From the NCBI GenBank assembly GCA_023079485.1, contig CM041091.1, forward strand, positions 35,335,093 through 35,399,092: a DNA stretch of 64,000 nucleotides. Reading direction: 5' to 3'. Positions 10,551 to 22,256 of this stretch are shown in pieces (the stretch's first letter is position 1; every line of letters starts with the position of its first letter). Both the position numbers and the translations under genes were made by a program. The notes under the pieces were generated by a model. That model saw nothing but the letters and a program-made list of their open reading frames with translations, was not told the origin of the DNA and ran no database searches. The DNA is from Archilochus colubris. Taxonomy: Eukaryota > Chordata > Aves > Apodiformes > Trochilidae.

Positions 10551-13500
10551 TGGTTTCACAAAGGCAAACTGACTGTCCTGCAGTGTGGATGGCAGTAAGG
10601 GATTGCCAGGTCTGCTTGAGATCTGGGAGCACTTGGTAGACCACTGAGCCTCCACCTCATCCTTCAGAAGGACTTCTTTTTACCCATTTTCCCCTAATAG
10701 ATTTTCCTGGAGCTGCCTCCGTTGCCTACTGTGTTGTTCTAGTGGAGTATAACTGATAGAGCTGCAGCCTGCATCCGATGTATTGTAAAAAAAAATATCA
10801 CTCCCGGGAGAACTTGTGTAATTAAACGCATACGATTGAAGAGAAGAGAGAATGCCTCTTTAAAAAGAAATGTCTACAAATAAATTGTTACCTGCTTGAT
10901 TATGCTCTGAAAATGGCTTTATATGAGAATGCACAAGAGTGAATCATGTTCTTATTGAGTAATTTTTCTCTTTTTACTGTGATTTGTTCCTTAGAAAGTC
11001 TGAGGCTGGATAAAGAACAGTCATTAGTGTCTGGCAAAGGGTGACACTCACATCAGCATTCATTGTGGTCTGTGTCTTTTGAAATGTTCTATCGTATAGC
11101 CATACAATCTTCCAGGGTAGCTATGATTCAATTAAAAAGAATCTATATGAGCTGTTGATCCAATTCTTATTCATTTGCAGAGAAATGAAAACAAATTGCT
11201 ATTGTGATTTTATTTACAGTGCTCACTGTAAAATGATGCTATGAGCTGATAGTTATAAAACATGACATGGTTGAAGGAGGTCTGTTCTGCTTCCGTTCAA
11301 GTCTGTGGACACCAGGTGAATTAACCATCTTGCAACGTCTCTACTCCCATAGGGAAGTAGAATCACTATGAGAAAGGATGTTGTCTTGAGTCTTGTATTC
11401 TGTGTGCTGGAAAGATACAGGCTCTCCCTAGCAGGTAATTCCCTAGTTGCACATTGCAGCATTTTTGGCTGCTTGTCTATCTGTCCGTACCAGTGCTGAA
11501 TTAGTTGTAGGTGGACTTGGTGGATGTTCTTCATGGACTGACAGGTAAATAGCTGTGACTGCACCACCTTTCTTGAAAGCTTCCTTATCTTTCTTACATC
11601 GGGGTGGGGTTTGAGGTGCAACTGTGATGGTTCAGTTCTCACTCCAACAAAGGAAATGGTCCTGCTATCTCTAGACCCACCAAAATTCTCTTTACTCAAA
11701 CCTGATGTTGACAGCTCTCATTTTTTTTAATCAGTGTGCTCCTTTGAAAGACAAGGTTTTCCCTTCTCTTTAGCATTTCAGATGTTTCTATCATGTTGCG
11801 CCTGGTTTGTTTCCTCTGGTAGCTGTAGTGTAGTTTTCAAAGGGATATTGCCCAAGCTAACAGATATGTAAGATTTCTTTCTGGTTAGCTTTTCTCAACA
11901 TCAAGTGGTTTTTAATCCTTTGTGAGGGAAGTTCTCTCTATGTTTCGAGTAATTCTTTTCTAGAAGTGGGTGGTTTTCTTTTTAATTCACATTCCCCCGG
12001 AGCTTTGCTGTCTCACTGGGCAGGTGACAAGGAGCATGTGGGTTGCTGTGGCTAGCAGCTTGGTGGCATGGACACTGTCCTCTCACCTTCCCCTGTCCCT
12101 TTGCCCACACAGCATGCACAGGTCAGGCTGGGAGAGACATTAGTTGTAAGTCTGTCAGGATACAAATCCTGCAACGTCTCTTAACCATTCTGTCACTATT
12201 CCCACTGATGGGCTGTTTAGGATATACAGTGCCTCTGATCTGAATTTTTCTAGATTTGTCACCAAAAATACTTTTCCCAACCTTGATGAGCTAACGGATC
12301 ATTATCCCGTTGCTGTGTATTCTGGTTATTTTTTTGCTTGCTATTTGCACATTTAAGACAAAGAGAATATGGGAGTTTTGCTTTACTCCATCACATCCAG
12401 GCCCTATAGAACAGTAAGGAAGAATTGCAACATCTCAGTCTTTGAGCAAATTAAGCTACGGCAGTTACCTGCTGCCTGCTTATGACCACGTGTTACCGAA
12501 ACTCAGGAGTCCCAGAAATTACATGGGAGAGTTTTAATCTTCCATGATAAAGTAGAGGAAGATTTTAAAATATGTGCAATTTCACTGGTTTCTTCTTGTT
12601 GTTTTCTCTTACATAAGACGAAGAGCAAGAACAGTTCTTTGTAACACAGCACCAGTGCCATAGCATTGTATTCCCTTGTAGCAAAATTGATGAGTACTTA
12701 CATCATTATACATGGCTGCTATTTCATTAGGCAAATGTCAGTGTCAGGTAGGATCATGTTTTTGTCAATATAATGAAAATACCAGTCAAGTGAGGAAAAA
12801 GTCACAATTTTCCAGATCTAAAAATTGATTATTATTGCTCTTCTTGTAATCCTTCCTTTGGATTAGGTATTTATTATTGATGTGGTCTTTCTTTTAATCT
12901 TAATAGCTACTGACATTGTAATTAATTAAAAAATACAACATTTTTGCCCAAATGGCACTATATTGAAATTAAAAGTGAACATCACATATTAGTTAAACAG
13001 CTCTGGCAAATGTCTTGAGTGCTCAGATGATTGCCTAAGCTTCTTGACAATTCCCTTTATCTTGCTGTGTGCTGCTTGACCTTTTGAGATGTTTTGGTGT
13101 TATTAATAGGTTTTAGCTATTATATCGGAAAGAACAAGCCACAAAAATATGATAAACTTTATCTTTCTAATGACGGTGCTGCAACACCTTAGGCATGCCA
13201 ATGAAGGCACTTACATCACATCTTCTGAAGCACACTTAGACAGACACCAGGTAACTTGTATTCAGAATCGATGGGGGTTTTCTCTGGAATATGCTCCTCA
13301 GTGTGTGTCTGGGAATGCAGAGGTGTGGGCTGAGCGCTGGCTGCTGCAGGGGCAGGCAGTGTGCACAAGAGGTGACAGCACTCGGTTCCAAACCTTCCTC
13401 TGACGACTCTGCCTGCCTGGCCATAGATACCCCACCAACCAGCTCTCAAGGTGCAGGTGTCCCAGCAGCTCTCTTTGACGACTACTTAAAAGGGAAGTAG

Positions 13501-14293
13501 TAATGAGGATAGGAGGGGCAGAAATCTGAAAGGCCACTCAGAAATCCTGTGTTGTGTTTTGTGTGAGCCAAAGTCTGGTATTTCCATCTTCTCGATGTTC
13601 AGTTCCTTGACATGGCTGTGGCAGAAGACAGGTTTCACTGTCATGGTTCCTCGACTTTCCACCAGAAGCCACTGCAGGAGTTGTTAATACCTCTGAGGTT
13701 GTAGATCTGTGGAAAACAAAGTGTGTATAACGTCCTTATCCATAGGTCACCTGCTGCCTCCACACTGGCTCATGGCTCCCACCCACAGGGTGTTCAAGTC
13801 ACTTCCTGATATTTTTTTTTCCCTCCATTTCTACACATTCCTCTTTGGGCTAAGATGCCCTCTTGTCCAGAAGGTGTTAGCTGAGTGAGCCCTTTGTATG
13901 GCGTGGCCACCACAGCACAGCCTGCTCATGCGGGGTCTGGCTGGGGCATGCCACGGAGCTGGTGAACGCTGGGAAGCAATGCTGCAGGCCCGGTAGCCTT
14001 TGTCACAGTGCTGGTGGCCTTTCGATAACCCAAGCTCCATGACACCTGCTGTGGAGGTGGGCAGGGGATCCACACTCCATCTTGCTGGTGCTTCCAGAGC
14101 ACTGCACTGGTGGGCTGGCATGTGGATAGGTTTTGCCATCCCATGCAAAGGCCGTTGTTTTCGTAGAGTCAGGTGAAAACAGAACCTGTGGTTCAAAGCT
14201 CTGCTTTGGTCAGAAGTAAACAGGATTAGCAGTTCATGAAAAATTATTGCTGCACCCAGACAGAGCTCTCCTCTCCCCTGTGTATGGTTAGTT

Positions 14294-14536
14294 GTGATTT
14301 TCATAATCCTTTACTTTAGAAAGGACATTTTATATAGGAGTCACATTTTCTCAGTAAAAGCAGTTCTTGTGCCTTTCATTCCTCTGCACCAAGAATGTGC
14401 AAAAACCAAAGAGGTTGTGGAAAGAGAGTATCTTACCCCAGAAGTTCTACAAGAAATACAGAAGTGCTCATATTAGCCATCATTTAAACACATTTAGTTA
14501 TTATAAAAATTTGCACACTTAATAAAATATGGTTTG
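14294..14536 (+). other. Unassigned open segment with downstream AATAAA
   Basis: An open frame of 60 codons from 14294 ends with the lysine/glutamate-rich stretch AKTKEVVEREYLTPEVLQEI and a TAG at 14474-14476. A canonical AATAAA follows at 14521-14526. I do not recognise the protein. It could be a terminal exon of an alternative transcript, a remnant of a processed copy of another gene, or chance. No upstream acceptor or start is convincing. Confidence 0.15.
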
Positions 14537-17500
14537 ACCATTGGATTGTTTCTTCCTCCTTCTCCCTGATTCAGCCTGCTTGGTAGAGCTGCAAGTTTTT
14601 TGTTTTGTAATGTTATTGTTGTGTTTAAAAATGAAAAAACAAAACCAAAAAAACCTATAGCAGTGTCAAGTTAGGATGAATTGGCCAGGGAGGCATGTTT
14701 ATAGACTGTGTGAAGAACTTTGTCTTTGTGTGGGAATGCTGGTGACACTGGTATGTCTTGCCTGAATGAACTGCGATGACGCGGCTAATAAGGTGTCCTG
14801 CTGAGCACTGCAGCAGCCCTCCTCAGACCTCCCACTTAATGCCATTCAGCTCCAGCTCAGTGTAGCTAATTTTTCCCATTCCCTCAATTCTTTAGGCCTC
14901 CTTACAAACAGAAAAGTCAACTTTCACACCGAGGAGAAGATAAGTGCTTTAGGAAATAATCGTGTAAACAGAATGTTACCTTCTGACCTGATGCTGATAC
15001 CTTGGTCTGGGACAAAACCCAGCTGGCTATTGCATTAGACATGGCTATTAAAGGAATAATGCTGCTGATCCTCCTTACAAAGTGCCCTGAGAAATGGTTT
15101 AGCCAAATCACAGTGCCTCTTGTCACACTGAATCATGTTCAGCTGCTCTCTTCCATGACCAAATAGCTGATATTTAGCTTCCTCCTTGTCTTCTCCTGTC
15201 TTGCAGCAGTATGGGAGGGGGGAAAGTATGAAAGTAAGGGAAAGTCAGTCATGTTTCTGATTGTCCTATTGTTTTCTGGGTGAATTTCAGTGCTCTGAAA
15301 TCTCAGTACATTACGCCATATAGTTTTAATAAAAGAGAATGTGTTTCATGAAGTATCCTTAACTGTAGCTACTATAATGAGTACTTCAACGTAAAATAAA
15401 TTGCAAAAGGATTTCAGTGATTCCACTAAATGGAATTGTTCATTTTAGGATCATATCCAACATTTCTTTTTGTTATTCTCTGTAGAGACTAAAATCAATA
15501 ATTAGACACAGATTTCCAACAGTATTGAGGAGCAGATGAACCTCTGCCTCCTTGCTTTAGTCTTGGTAGGAATATGGCATCCATGTCTCCTAATGGCTTT
15601 GAAAAATCTTACCTGTTACAATCCATGTAACTGACACTGCCACCCAGATGGAAGGGTCTGTATTTCAAAGTGATGTGACATATCCTAGGCTCCAAGACCA
15701 AAGCCCTCAGTATTTGCTTCCACTGTGGCATTTTTTTATTTCTCTTGGGTTTGCCTGTTGCATGTCTCCAGGTCTGAGCAGACAATGTGCTGCTGCCTGC
15801 AGGCCAGTCTGGTTCAAACTAAAACTCTTCACATCATAGCTCAGAACCTCAGAGGCTCCTTGTTGTTCCAGTGGTGCAGTCCTAGAGTCCTTGGTCTTGG
15901 TGAGACTTGCAGCATTTTGCAGGACATGGTTTCTGACTGAGTCCATCCCAGTGCTGAATGCTTCCCCTCATGTTCCTGGAAGAGGAAATACTACTGTACT
16001 CTTTATTGCCTTTTCCTGTGCTGACTTGGAGCCTGAGTCTAAAAGCACAATCAAGAAGGTTAGTTCTTGTGCCGTGGGATTATGGGCATCAGTAAGTATT
16101 TCAAAATAGAGCTGTCAGAGTACCAAAGTCCTGAAATCATTCCAAGTTTGGGGAACTCCTGGACTCATAAATTCCACTGTCTAGGACAGTAGGTTACATG
16201 CATATATTGAGACACAGCATATTTTAATGCTAGAAATCCCAGATAATTTAATAAGTATAGATATATGTATATCTTTTGCTGTACCACAGTTGGTAGTTTT
16301 ACTGTACACCTAAATTTTACCACCTGTGAAAAGGAGATACATCAGAAGCACTTACACCCTTGATTCAGCACTTAATTCAGTCTTTAATGAGAATTTCTGC
16401 AAGACCTAGCAAGAGAAACTACAAGGGGAACAACTGGTTAAAAGTACGAGTTGTAAAGCTGACACTGATTTTTTATGCAAATCATGTTTAAATCAGATAA
16501 TGTACAAGACTATGAAATGGCTGAATTTTAATTATTCAGACAGAAGCAAACTAATCAGCTGGTTAGGAGACATTTTAACTGGCTATTTTTGAAGCAGTCT
16601 GTTTATTTGCAAAATCCATCTTTGCATAATAATACAATCACAGGCATCATTCTTGTAATACCAATTTGTTTTAAGAGGCCTTCTCTAGACCTTGATGTCA
16701 TTCCTGCAATATCTGTCATTTCTTTGTCAGCAGTAAATGGCAATGAGCACAGCCAAAACTAAGATATGAATCAGGAAAGTTGGCAAAGCAAAATCAGTTT
16801 TTTTAAGTATACATTGCATACCAGATTTTGCAATATACAGTGTTAGCAAATTGTGTTAATGTACATGGTTTAACTTTTTAAGTTCTCATTTTCCTTTAAC
16901 GTGCCACAAGGACACTAATCAAACTAATGTTATGTACAGGTCAAGAGTGACAGGTTTTTCTCAGTCCTTGCTGGGAGCTGACAGTAGTCAGTATTTATTA
17001 ACAGTACCTGAAATAATTTGTCAGCTGAATGGAGGATTGGAGATTTTCATACCAGAAAAGTATAAGTCTCTGCAAAAGATTTTGCTTCAAACGATCACTA
17101 CCTTAGGTCCAAGACACACTAATTTTTTAATAGAATAATATTCCATATGTAATAGATTACCGTTGACTAAAAATGTGAGGTGTTTTTAAGAGGAAACACA
17201 GTATCTCACTGTAAATCTTGTATCTCTACAGTTTTGAAAAGTTTAAATAGATGTAATGTATTAAAACTTTCAAAGCCATTTGAAAGGAAAGCCTCCTTGC
17301 TGGGCAGTATTGTTCCAGGCAGCCTGATTACCATGCATTACTTTATAATCCTTCATCTGTCTGCAGGGTCCCAGCCTCTGGCTTGGCTGGGGTTTCTGGC
17401 ATCGTAACACCAACATATTTCTATAGTCCCAGAATGTACACTGTGTATTGCCTTGCACTTGTTCCTTATTTCTTGTATATTGTACATCTCATAAACCATT

Positions 17501-18160
17501 GCAGTTTTTTGCACATTTTGTCTGTGTATTTCTTTGTATCTGTAGCAGCTGTATTTGAGGTATTTCATGCATTCCTCAGCTTCTGATAGGAGTTTAATTG
17601 TATTGATTCCTGTTTTGAAGTTATGTCTGAATCAGTGGATTTCCAAATACCAAGATCTCTGGAAGCATGTAAAATTTCACATTGTTCGGAGTACCAGACA
17701 GTCGCTGTTAATAATGGATAAGCTAATAATAACAGTTTTTAATAGCACAGGATTTGACAGATGAACATGAATGCCTTGTTCTCCTTTTTGTACTGAAAAA
17801 AGGCTTGAGAAAAGCCTTGTTCCATGTCTGGAAATACCACCATTTAGATGTTAGCTGCAACTTCAGTAAAAATCTGCTTTAAACAGAAAAGAGAATTGTC
17901 TCCCAGAGAACTGTTATTGATGCAGTAAAACCTCATTGGTCAGTCTTTGTCAGTTGTGATGATTAAAGTTTAGCCAAAAATCATAGTTAGAAAATCAGCC
18001 CAAAGCCCAGGTTAATATATTGTTGCAGTATAAGCTGGTAGTTTTGATAATTCTCATAATTATTTCTGAGATTGTGCTCAGAAGATAAGATCTGTGTATT
18101 TGTGCATGCTCGCATATATGTAAAGCTGAATGACAGGCTTACTTTGGTTTTTTTTACCAG

Positions 18161-18245
18161 AATAATAGATCAGCGGTTTGAGAAAGTTTCGTATTTTGTC
18201 TTTGGAGATTTCAACTTTAGACTGGATGCCAAAGCAGTAGTAGAG
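18161..18245 (+). CDS. INPP5A: INPP5A exon with catalytic motif I (GDFNFRLD)
   Basis: This 85-base exon starts with the last base of a split arginine codon and reads IIDQRFEKVSYFVFGDFNFR followed by LDAKAVVE, ending in phase 0 before GTAAGA at 18246. It covers about residues 216-243. FGDFNFRLD is the first signature of inositol polyphosphate 5-phosphatases: the aspartate and asparagine sit in the active site and help position the metal and the scissile phosphate. Both are intact. Two serines of the human exon appear here as alanine (LDAKAVVE against LDSKSVVE, from memory), conservative changes outside the catalytic core. Confidence 0.97.
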
Positions 18246-19754
18246 GTAAGACTTTTATTTTTCTTTTCTTGTGTACCCTACCAGTTTTTATTTCTCAAAT
18301 ATCTTTTCCTGTGGAGAAGCTAAAAGTGACTAAAAGAACTAAGCTTAATAATTATATGAGACTTAGATTACTTTTAATGGGATCATCTGACAGGTAACTA
18401 GGAATTATTGTTGTGAATCTGTTGAAGCAATTAGAACAAGATGACATGCTGCATATCTTCTTGGTAGTCTTGTGTAAAGTGAGCATCAGCTGTAGATGCC
18501 AGTGGATGGCAGAGTTTAAGCCACTGAACCATTTCTCAGAAAATAATGTCTCTACCTGTAGAAGATGAACCTTGATTGAGCTGCACAACAGGCAGCAGTA
18601 CAGATGATTCTTAGTCCTGTTGCAGGACTTTTCACCTTAGAAATGGTTTATCGGTGCCAGTTAACATTGGTGTGTATGAGCACGAGTGGCTCGGACCAGC
18701 TAAAGGGTTAGCCTCTGCTAATGTAGGAGAATGTCCTGGTCTCTGCTAGTATTTAAATATTTGAATGTGTGCTTGTACAAACTGCTGATACTAACCATTC
18801 TTTTGGCTGTTCAACAATGTGGTTAATACTAGGAATTTGGAGGGTTAATCCATTGACCTGTCATCATTGTATAAATTACTGAATTTATCTCTGCTATTCT
18901 TGTTGACCTTTTGAGTTCCCTCTTGAGACCACAATGTGCTGAACACTTGAACATTAAGGTGCTATGAGCAATACATGTGTTGTGGAAATGTAGACTGTGC
19001 TTATACCAAGCACAAAGAATGGAGTCTATTTCTAAAGGATTTCTCAGTTAAGCCATTGAAAGGGAGAATTTGAGAGCTGTTTCAGATGTAGAGTCCAGGC
19101 ACTAAGGTGGGGTGTGCTAAATCAGGTGCCAAAAATGTTGTGCTTATTAATTCATAATTAATAGACAATAAATCACTAATATACAATTTAATAAACATTT
19201 TATGGGAACCTTAGGCTAAAGTTCCATTGATTGCCTTGCTAATAAAATCTGCTTTCCTGAGACCTCATGCTCATACATTTACCCTGTTTACTTAATGGAT
19301 TGCATTCAACCAAGATATCAACTCTAGACTTCTGCCAAGCAGCCGTTTGATAAGTCATAACTAGAATTGCTGGTAAAATGTTTTTAATAGGTAATAACTA
19401 CTCATTAAGAAGCTGCATATCTAGCTCTATCATTCAACTGCATCATGCTTCTCTCCCACCTCTGGCCATTTGACTATATTATCTAGTAAAATAGAAGCAA
19501 CTTCATTCTAGCATGACTTATCTCCTGCCATATTGCTGATGCCATGGTGAATTACATAATTTTCATGTGATCATATAGTCTTGGAACAATATGGTGTTTC
19601 ATTTTGCAAATGACAGTGGTGGCATCAGATCTTCTTATGAAGTGTGCTTGTGCCAGCAGAAGTTGAAGGAGCACTCCGTGGTTCTGCTTGATGTGTTTGT
19701 TACAAAACATGGACATCCTCCTGTGTGACATCTCTAAGTTGAGCACCTTTTGTT

Positions 19755-19774
19755 AAAAAAAAAATAAAAAAAAA
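19755..19774. repeat. A-rich tract
   Basis: Ten A, one T, then nine A. This may be the tail of a decayed retroposed copy, but I see no recognisable body upstream. Confidence 0.7.
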
Positions 19775-21317
19775 TGCTGCTGAGCAGCTCTGTATAAGTA
19801 ATTGATTTAGATCTTGCTTGGTCTGAAGAAATATTTTAAGTTGAACTTTTTTCATTGCAGAGTCCTGTGTCTTGTGCAGTAACTAGGATCTTGGCAAACC
19901 CCAGTCAACCAATGATCCATTAATAGTTGTCATAAAAAAGATGAACAGCTAATTAGGCAGTTAGCATTGACTGGGAAACCTGATTCTCAGAGAGGTGGTC
20001 AAGCTGTGGGTGGATGTGAGACTTAATTAACTTCTCATCTGAATAGGTGTGCTGCCCTGAAGAAAAATAGTTCATCCGGCAGGATGAGGCTCTTGCTGTC
20101 TTCTTGCAGTGGTGGTTTTATCGCTAACCATCACTAGCAAACATCTAGCTGTCCTGTCAAATGAAATGTGTGTGTGTGTACATATTTTTTAACAAACATA
20201 TTATTTGCGGAAGATGCTTTAAATACATCCGGAAAAGTGCACATAAGAATTGCATTCTTGTTACAAACACAACATTTCTTTTATTAAAATTCTGGCTTTC
20301 TTTGCTTTGACAAGTGAACATTCAGGAGAAATTGGTAACGTTTAAGTAAAAATACTGACAGCATTAAGAAGTAAGTATATGTGGCCATGGGCATATATAA
20401 TTCTGCCTGTTGGTCCAAAATCACACTAGGCATTGCTGTCTTTCCTAGGTGGTGATGACGTGCAGGTGTCTATATGTGTACATTGAAGGTCTGAGCTGGG
20501 TCCATTTAATTCACAGCCAGGCAATAAGATCTTTTAAGTCCTGCTGAATTCCTCAGCACAGGATAAGTGAACCATCTGCTGTGTGACAATAGTTCTAGGT
20601 GGCATAATATGGCATCTGAAGCATTAAAGTGTTTTCAAATCATGTTCTGTATCTTTGGAATATTGCTCTAAGACAGTTTGTTCAAAACTGTGGTAGGATT
20701 CCCTTCCTTCTTCAGTAAAGTGATGTTAAGCCAACCTTTAAAAAAGAAAAATGACATTGCTTTATTTGTGAGTTAAACTTTCATTTCATTCCATTCCAGC
20801 TAGAAGTGTTCATAAGACCCTGGATTGGTTATATCTTCTCAAATAGTTCAGTTTCATAAAGATTTTAACTTTCTTTACAAGCTAAACTGATTCTAGGAAA
20901 TGTTGGAAACAAAATTATGTGTAAAATGAAAATGTAATAGAGATCTATTAAATTAAAATGCATAAAATTTCAGGTCTAATAAGGGCAGTTTTATTAATGA
21001 ATGTAAATTGCAGCAACCCATCTGAGTCACCTGCTAAACGTTCATTATAAATTACTCTCATAGACGTTGTGATGAGTTTCATATTGTATCCAGACTTATA
21101 AAAGCACTCAGATTGCTTCCCCAAGGGACTCTATATTTACTTAACAGTGTAGTTAATTGCAATTATTTATTTTCCAGTGATTGCAAATGACTTCTGCATT
21201 AGAGATCTATGTGGCTATTAGGAATTATTCAATTACCTCTCTTTCCCTCAGTATTCTAAGTAAAAGCTGAGCTCAGATTCCCAGAGGTCCACCAGTAGTC
21301 TATTAACTCAGTATGTT

Positions 21318-21380
21318 CCTCAGCTTTCTGCTGAGGCCAAAACTCTGCATTCAAGCTATTTCTCAGCAGAAATAGCTTGA
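21318..21380. repeat. Two adjacent perfect stem-loops
   Basis: The first is a 7-base stem (CCTCAGC at 21318-21324 with GCTGAGG at 21330-21336) and a 5-base loop. The second is a 13-base perfect stem, TCAAGCTATTTCT at 21351-21363 with AGAAATAGCTTGA at 21368-21380, around the 4-base loop CAGC. The second can be extended by GCAT (21347-21350) pairing with ATGC (21384-21387) across a three-base bulge. The stem is shorter than a normal pre-microRNA, so no RNA gene is claimed. Confidence 0.7.
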
Positions 21381-21469
21381 GAAATGCTGGCTGCCCATCT
21401 CTGCAGCTGATTTTTTGACATCTTCCATCCCATACTGATGCTGCCACACTTACTGGCAAGATTCATAGG

Positions 21470-21960
21470 AGGTTAATTAAATTCATCATCAAAACAACAA
21501 GGGGCTAATGAGCCATATCCTCGTTTCAATAGTAAATTAAATGATGCAATTGTTTCTACTTCCATCATGGATAAGGGGAGAGATGAGTGAATGAATTGTT
21601 CTTCAGCAGCCTTCTCTGGGGCCCTAGAGGGTCTAGTAGCATGTGGTGGTAAAACTGCTTTTAATTTGTGGCTACAGGAAAAGATGACACTGCTTTCAGC
21701 AGGGAAAGGCCTCACACAGTACCACGATGTGAAACATGACACTGTTCGGAAGCTAAAAGGAGCCCTATTCCCAGTCGGGCTCAGCGGCTCCTCCTGTTTC
21801 AGATGCAAATTAATACAAACACAGTTACAGAGCAGAACAGAAAAGATGATACGCTGATCAAATTTGGCACTGCTTGGACCATCATTAAAACGTACACAAA
21901 TTAAATACAATTATCTCATGCTTTCTAATCGGGCTGAGTGTCATTAAACTAATTAATAAC
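21470..21960. promoter_or_regulatory. Candidate intronic enhancer block with octamer motif
   Basis: This 490-base stretch is repeat-free. It holds several homeodomain-type TTAATTAA/TAATTA words at its edges (21473 region and near 21950), a perfect POU octamer ATGCAAAT at 21803-21810 directly followed by TAAT, and an AT/GC texture distinct from neighbouring intron. An open frame of 145 codons on the minus strand crosses it but resembles no protein I know. Cross-species conservation is the missing evidence. Confidence 0.3.
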
Positions 21961-22018
21961 GCAGACTATGTGCCGGGCTCTGCTGCTGTGATTGTTCTGA
22001 GTCTATGTTTGGTGCCCT

Positions 22019-22140
22019 GCGCGGCAGCAAGTGGCAGCTGGGAGGCTCAGCTGGCACGGGTGACAGCAGTGACAGCGGGGTGACAGCGGTGCCAGCAGCG
22101 CCCGTCGCCGCGGGGCCTGGCTGAGCAGTGCGGAGCCACT
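22019..22140. promoter_or_regulatory. Small CpG-dense segment in intron
   Basis: About eleven CpG dinucleotides fall in 120 bases, far above the surrounding intron, where CpG is rare. Part of it is a short near-tandem array of GTGACAGC words (about 22060-22090). It lies immediately downstream of the octamer-bearing block. It may be a small CpG island marking an intragenic promoter or enhancer, or just a GC-rich minisatellite. Confidence 0.35.
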
Positions 22141-22166
22141 GCCACACCTGCCTGGCACCTCCTGCA

Positions 22167-22256
22167 GGGACCTCGGGACTGGTGAGGACGGACTTTGGGG
22201 TGGACCCACCAGGGACCTCTGGGCTTGGGAGGACAGGGTCCGCTTTGGACAGCTCT
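22167..22256. repeat. Diverged 45-base tandem duplication
   Basis: Two units start with GGGACCTC at 22167 and 22212, giving a period of 45 bases. The first 24 positions agree at about 19 sites and the remainder is poorly conserved. The unit is GC-rich. Because 45 is a multiple of three, open frames across it show a fortuitous 15-residue periodicity. Confidence 0.5.

Larger units (their letters stand above)
4958..18160 (+). other. INPP5A: INPP5A intron, 13.2 kb
   Basis: The intron runs from donor GTATGT to acceptor TTTTTTTTACCAG at 18148-18160. It contains a CR1 3' end (5290-5680), a candidate regulatory stretch (about 7700-8070 and 9340-9560), G runs at 9599-9606 and 10541-10550, and GC-richer patches around 6120-6300 and 13850-14150 that I could not identify. 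A small open segment at 14294-14476 is followed by AATAAA at 14521-14526. The rest is AT-rich unique sequence. Confidence 0.9.

Noticed and set aside
11253..11699. Open frame of 148 codons, minus strand
   Set aside because: Its composition looks random (many H, Q, S, L) and it has no recognisable retroviral, LINE or cellular protein motif. Possibly a remnant of an unknown repeat, but I cannot support that.
13831..14304. Longest open frame in the window, 157 codons, minus strand
   Set aside because: It lies in a GC-richer intronic patch, where stops are rarer. It shows no domain or hydrophobic-core pattern, shares its region with other overlapping frames, and has no splice or promoter context.
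21473..21910. Open frame of 145 codons, minus strand
   Set aside because: It crosses the candidate regulatory block. The peptide has no family resemblance and the region is better explained as non-coding.
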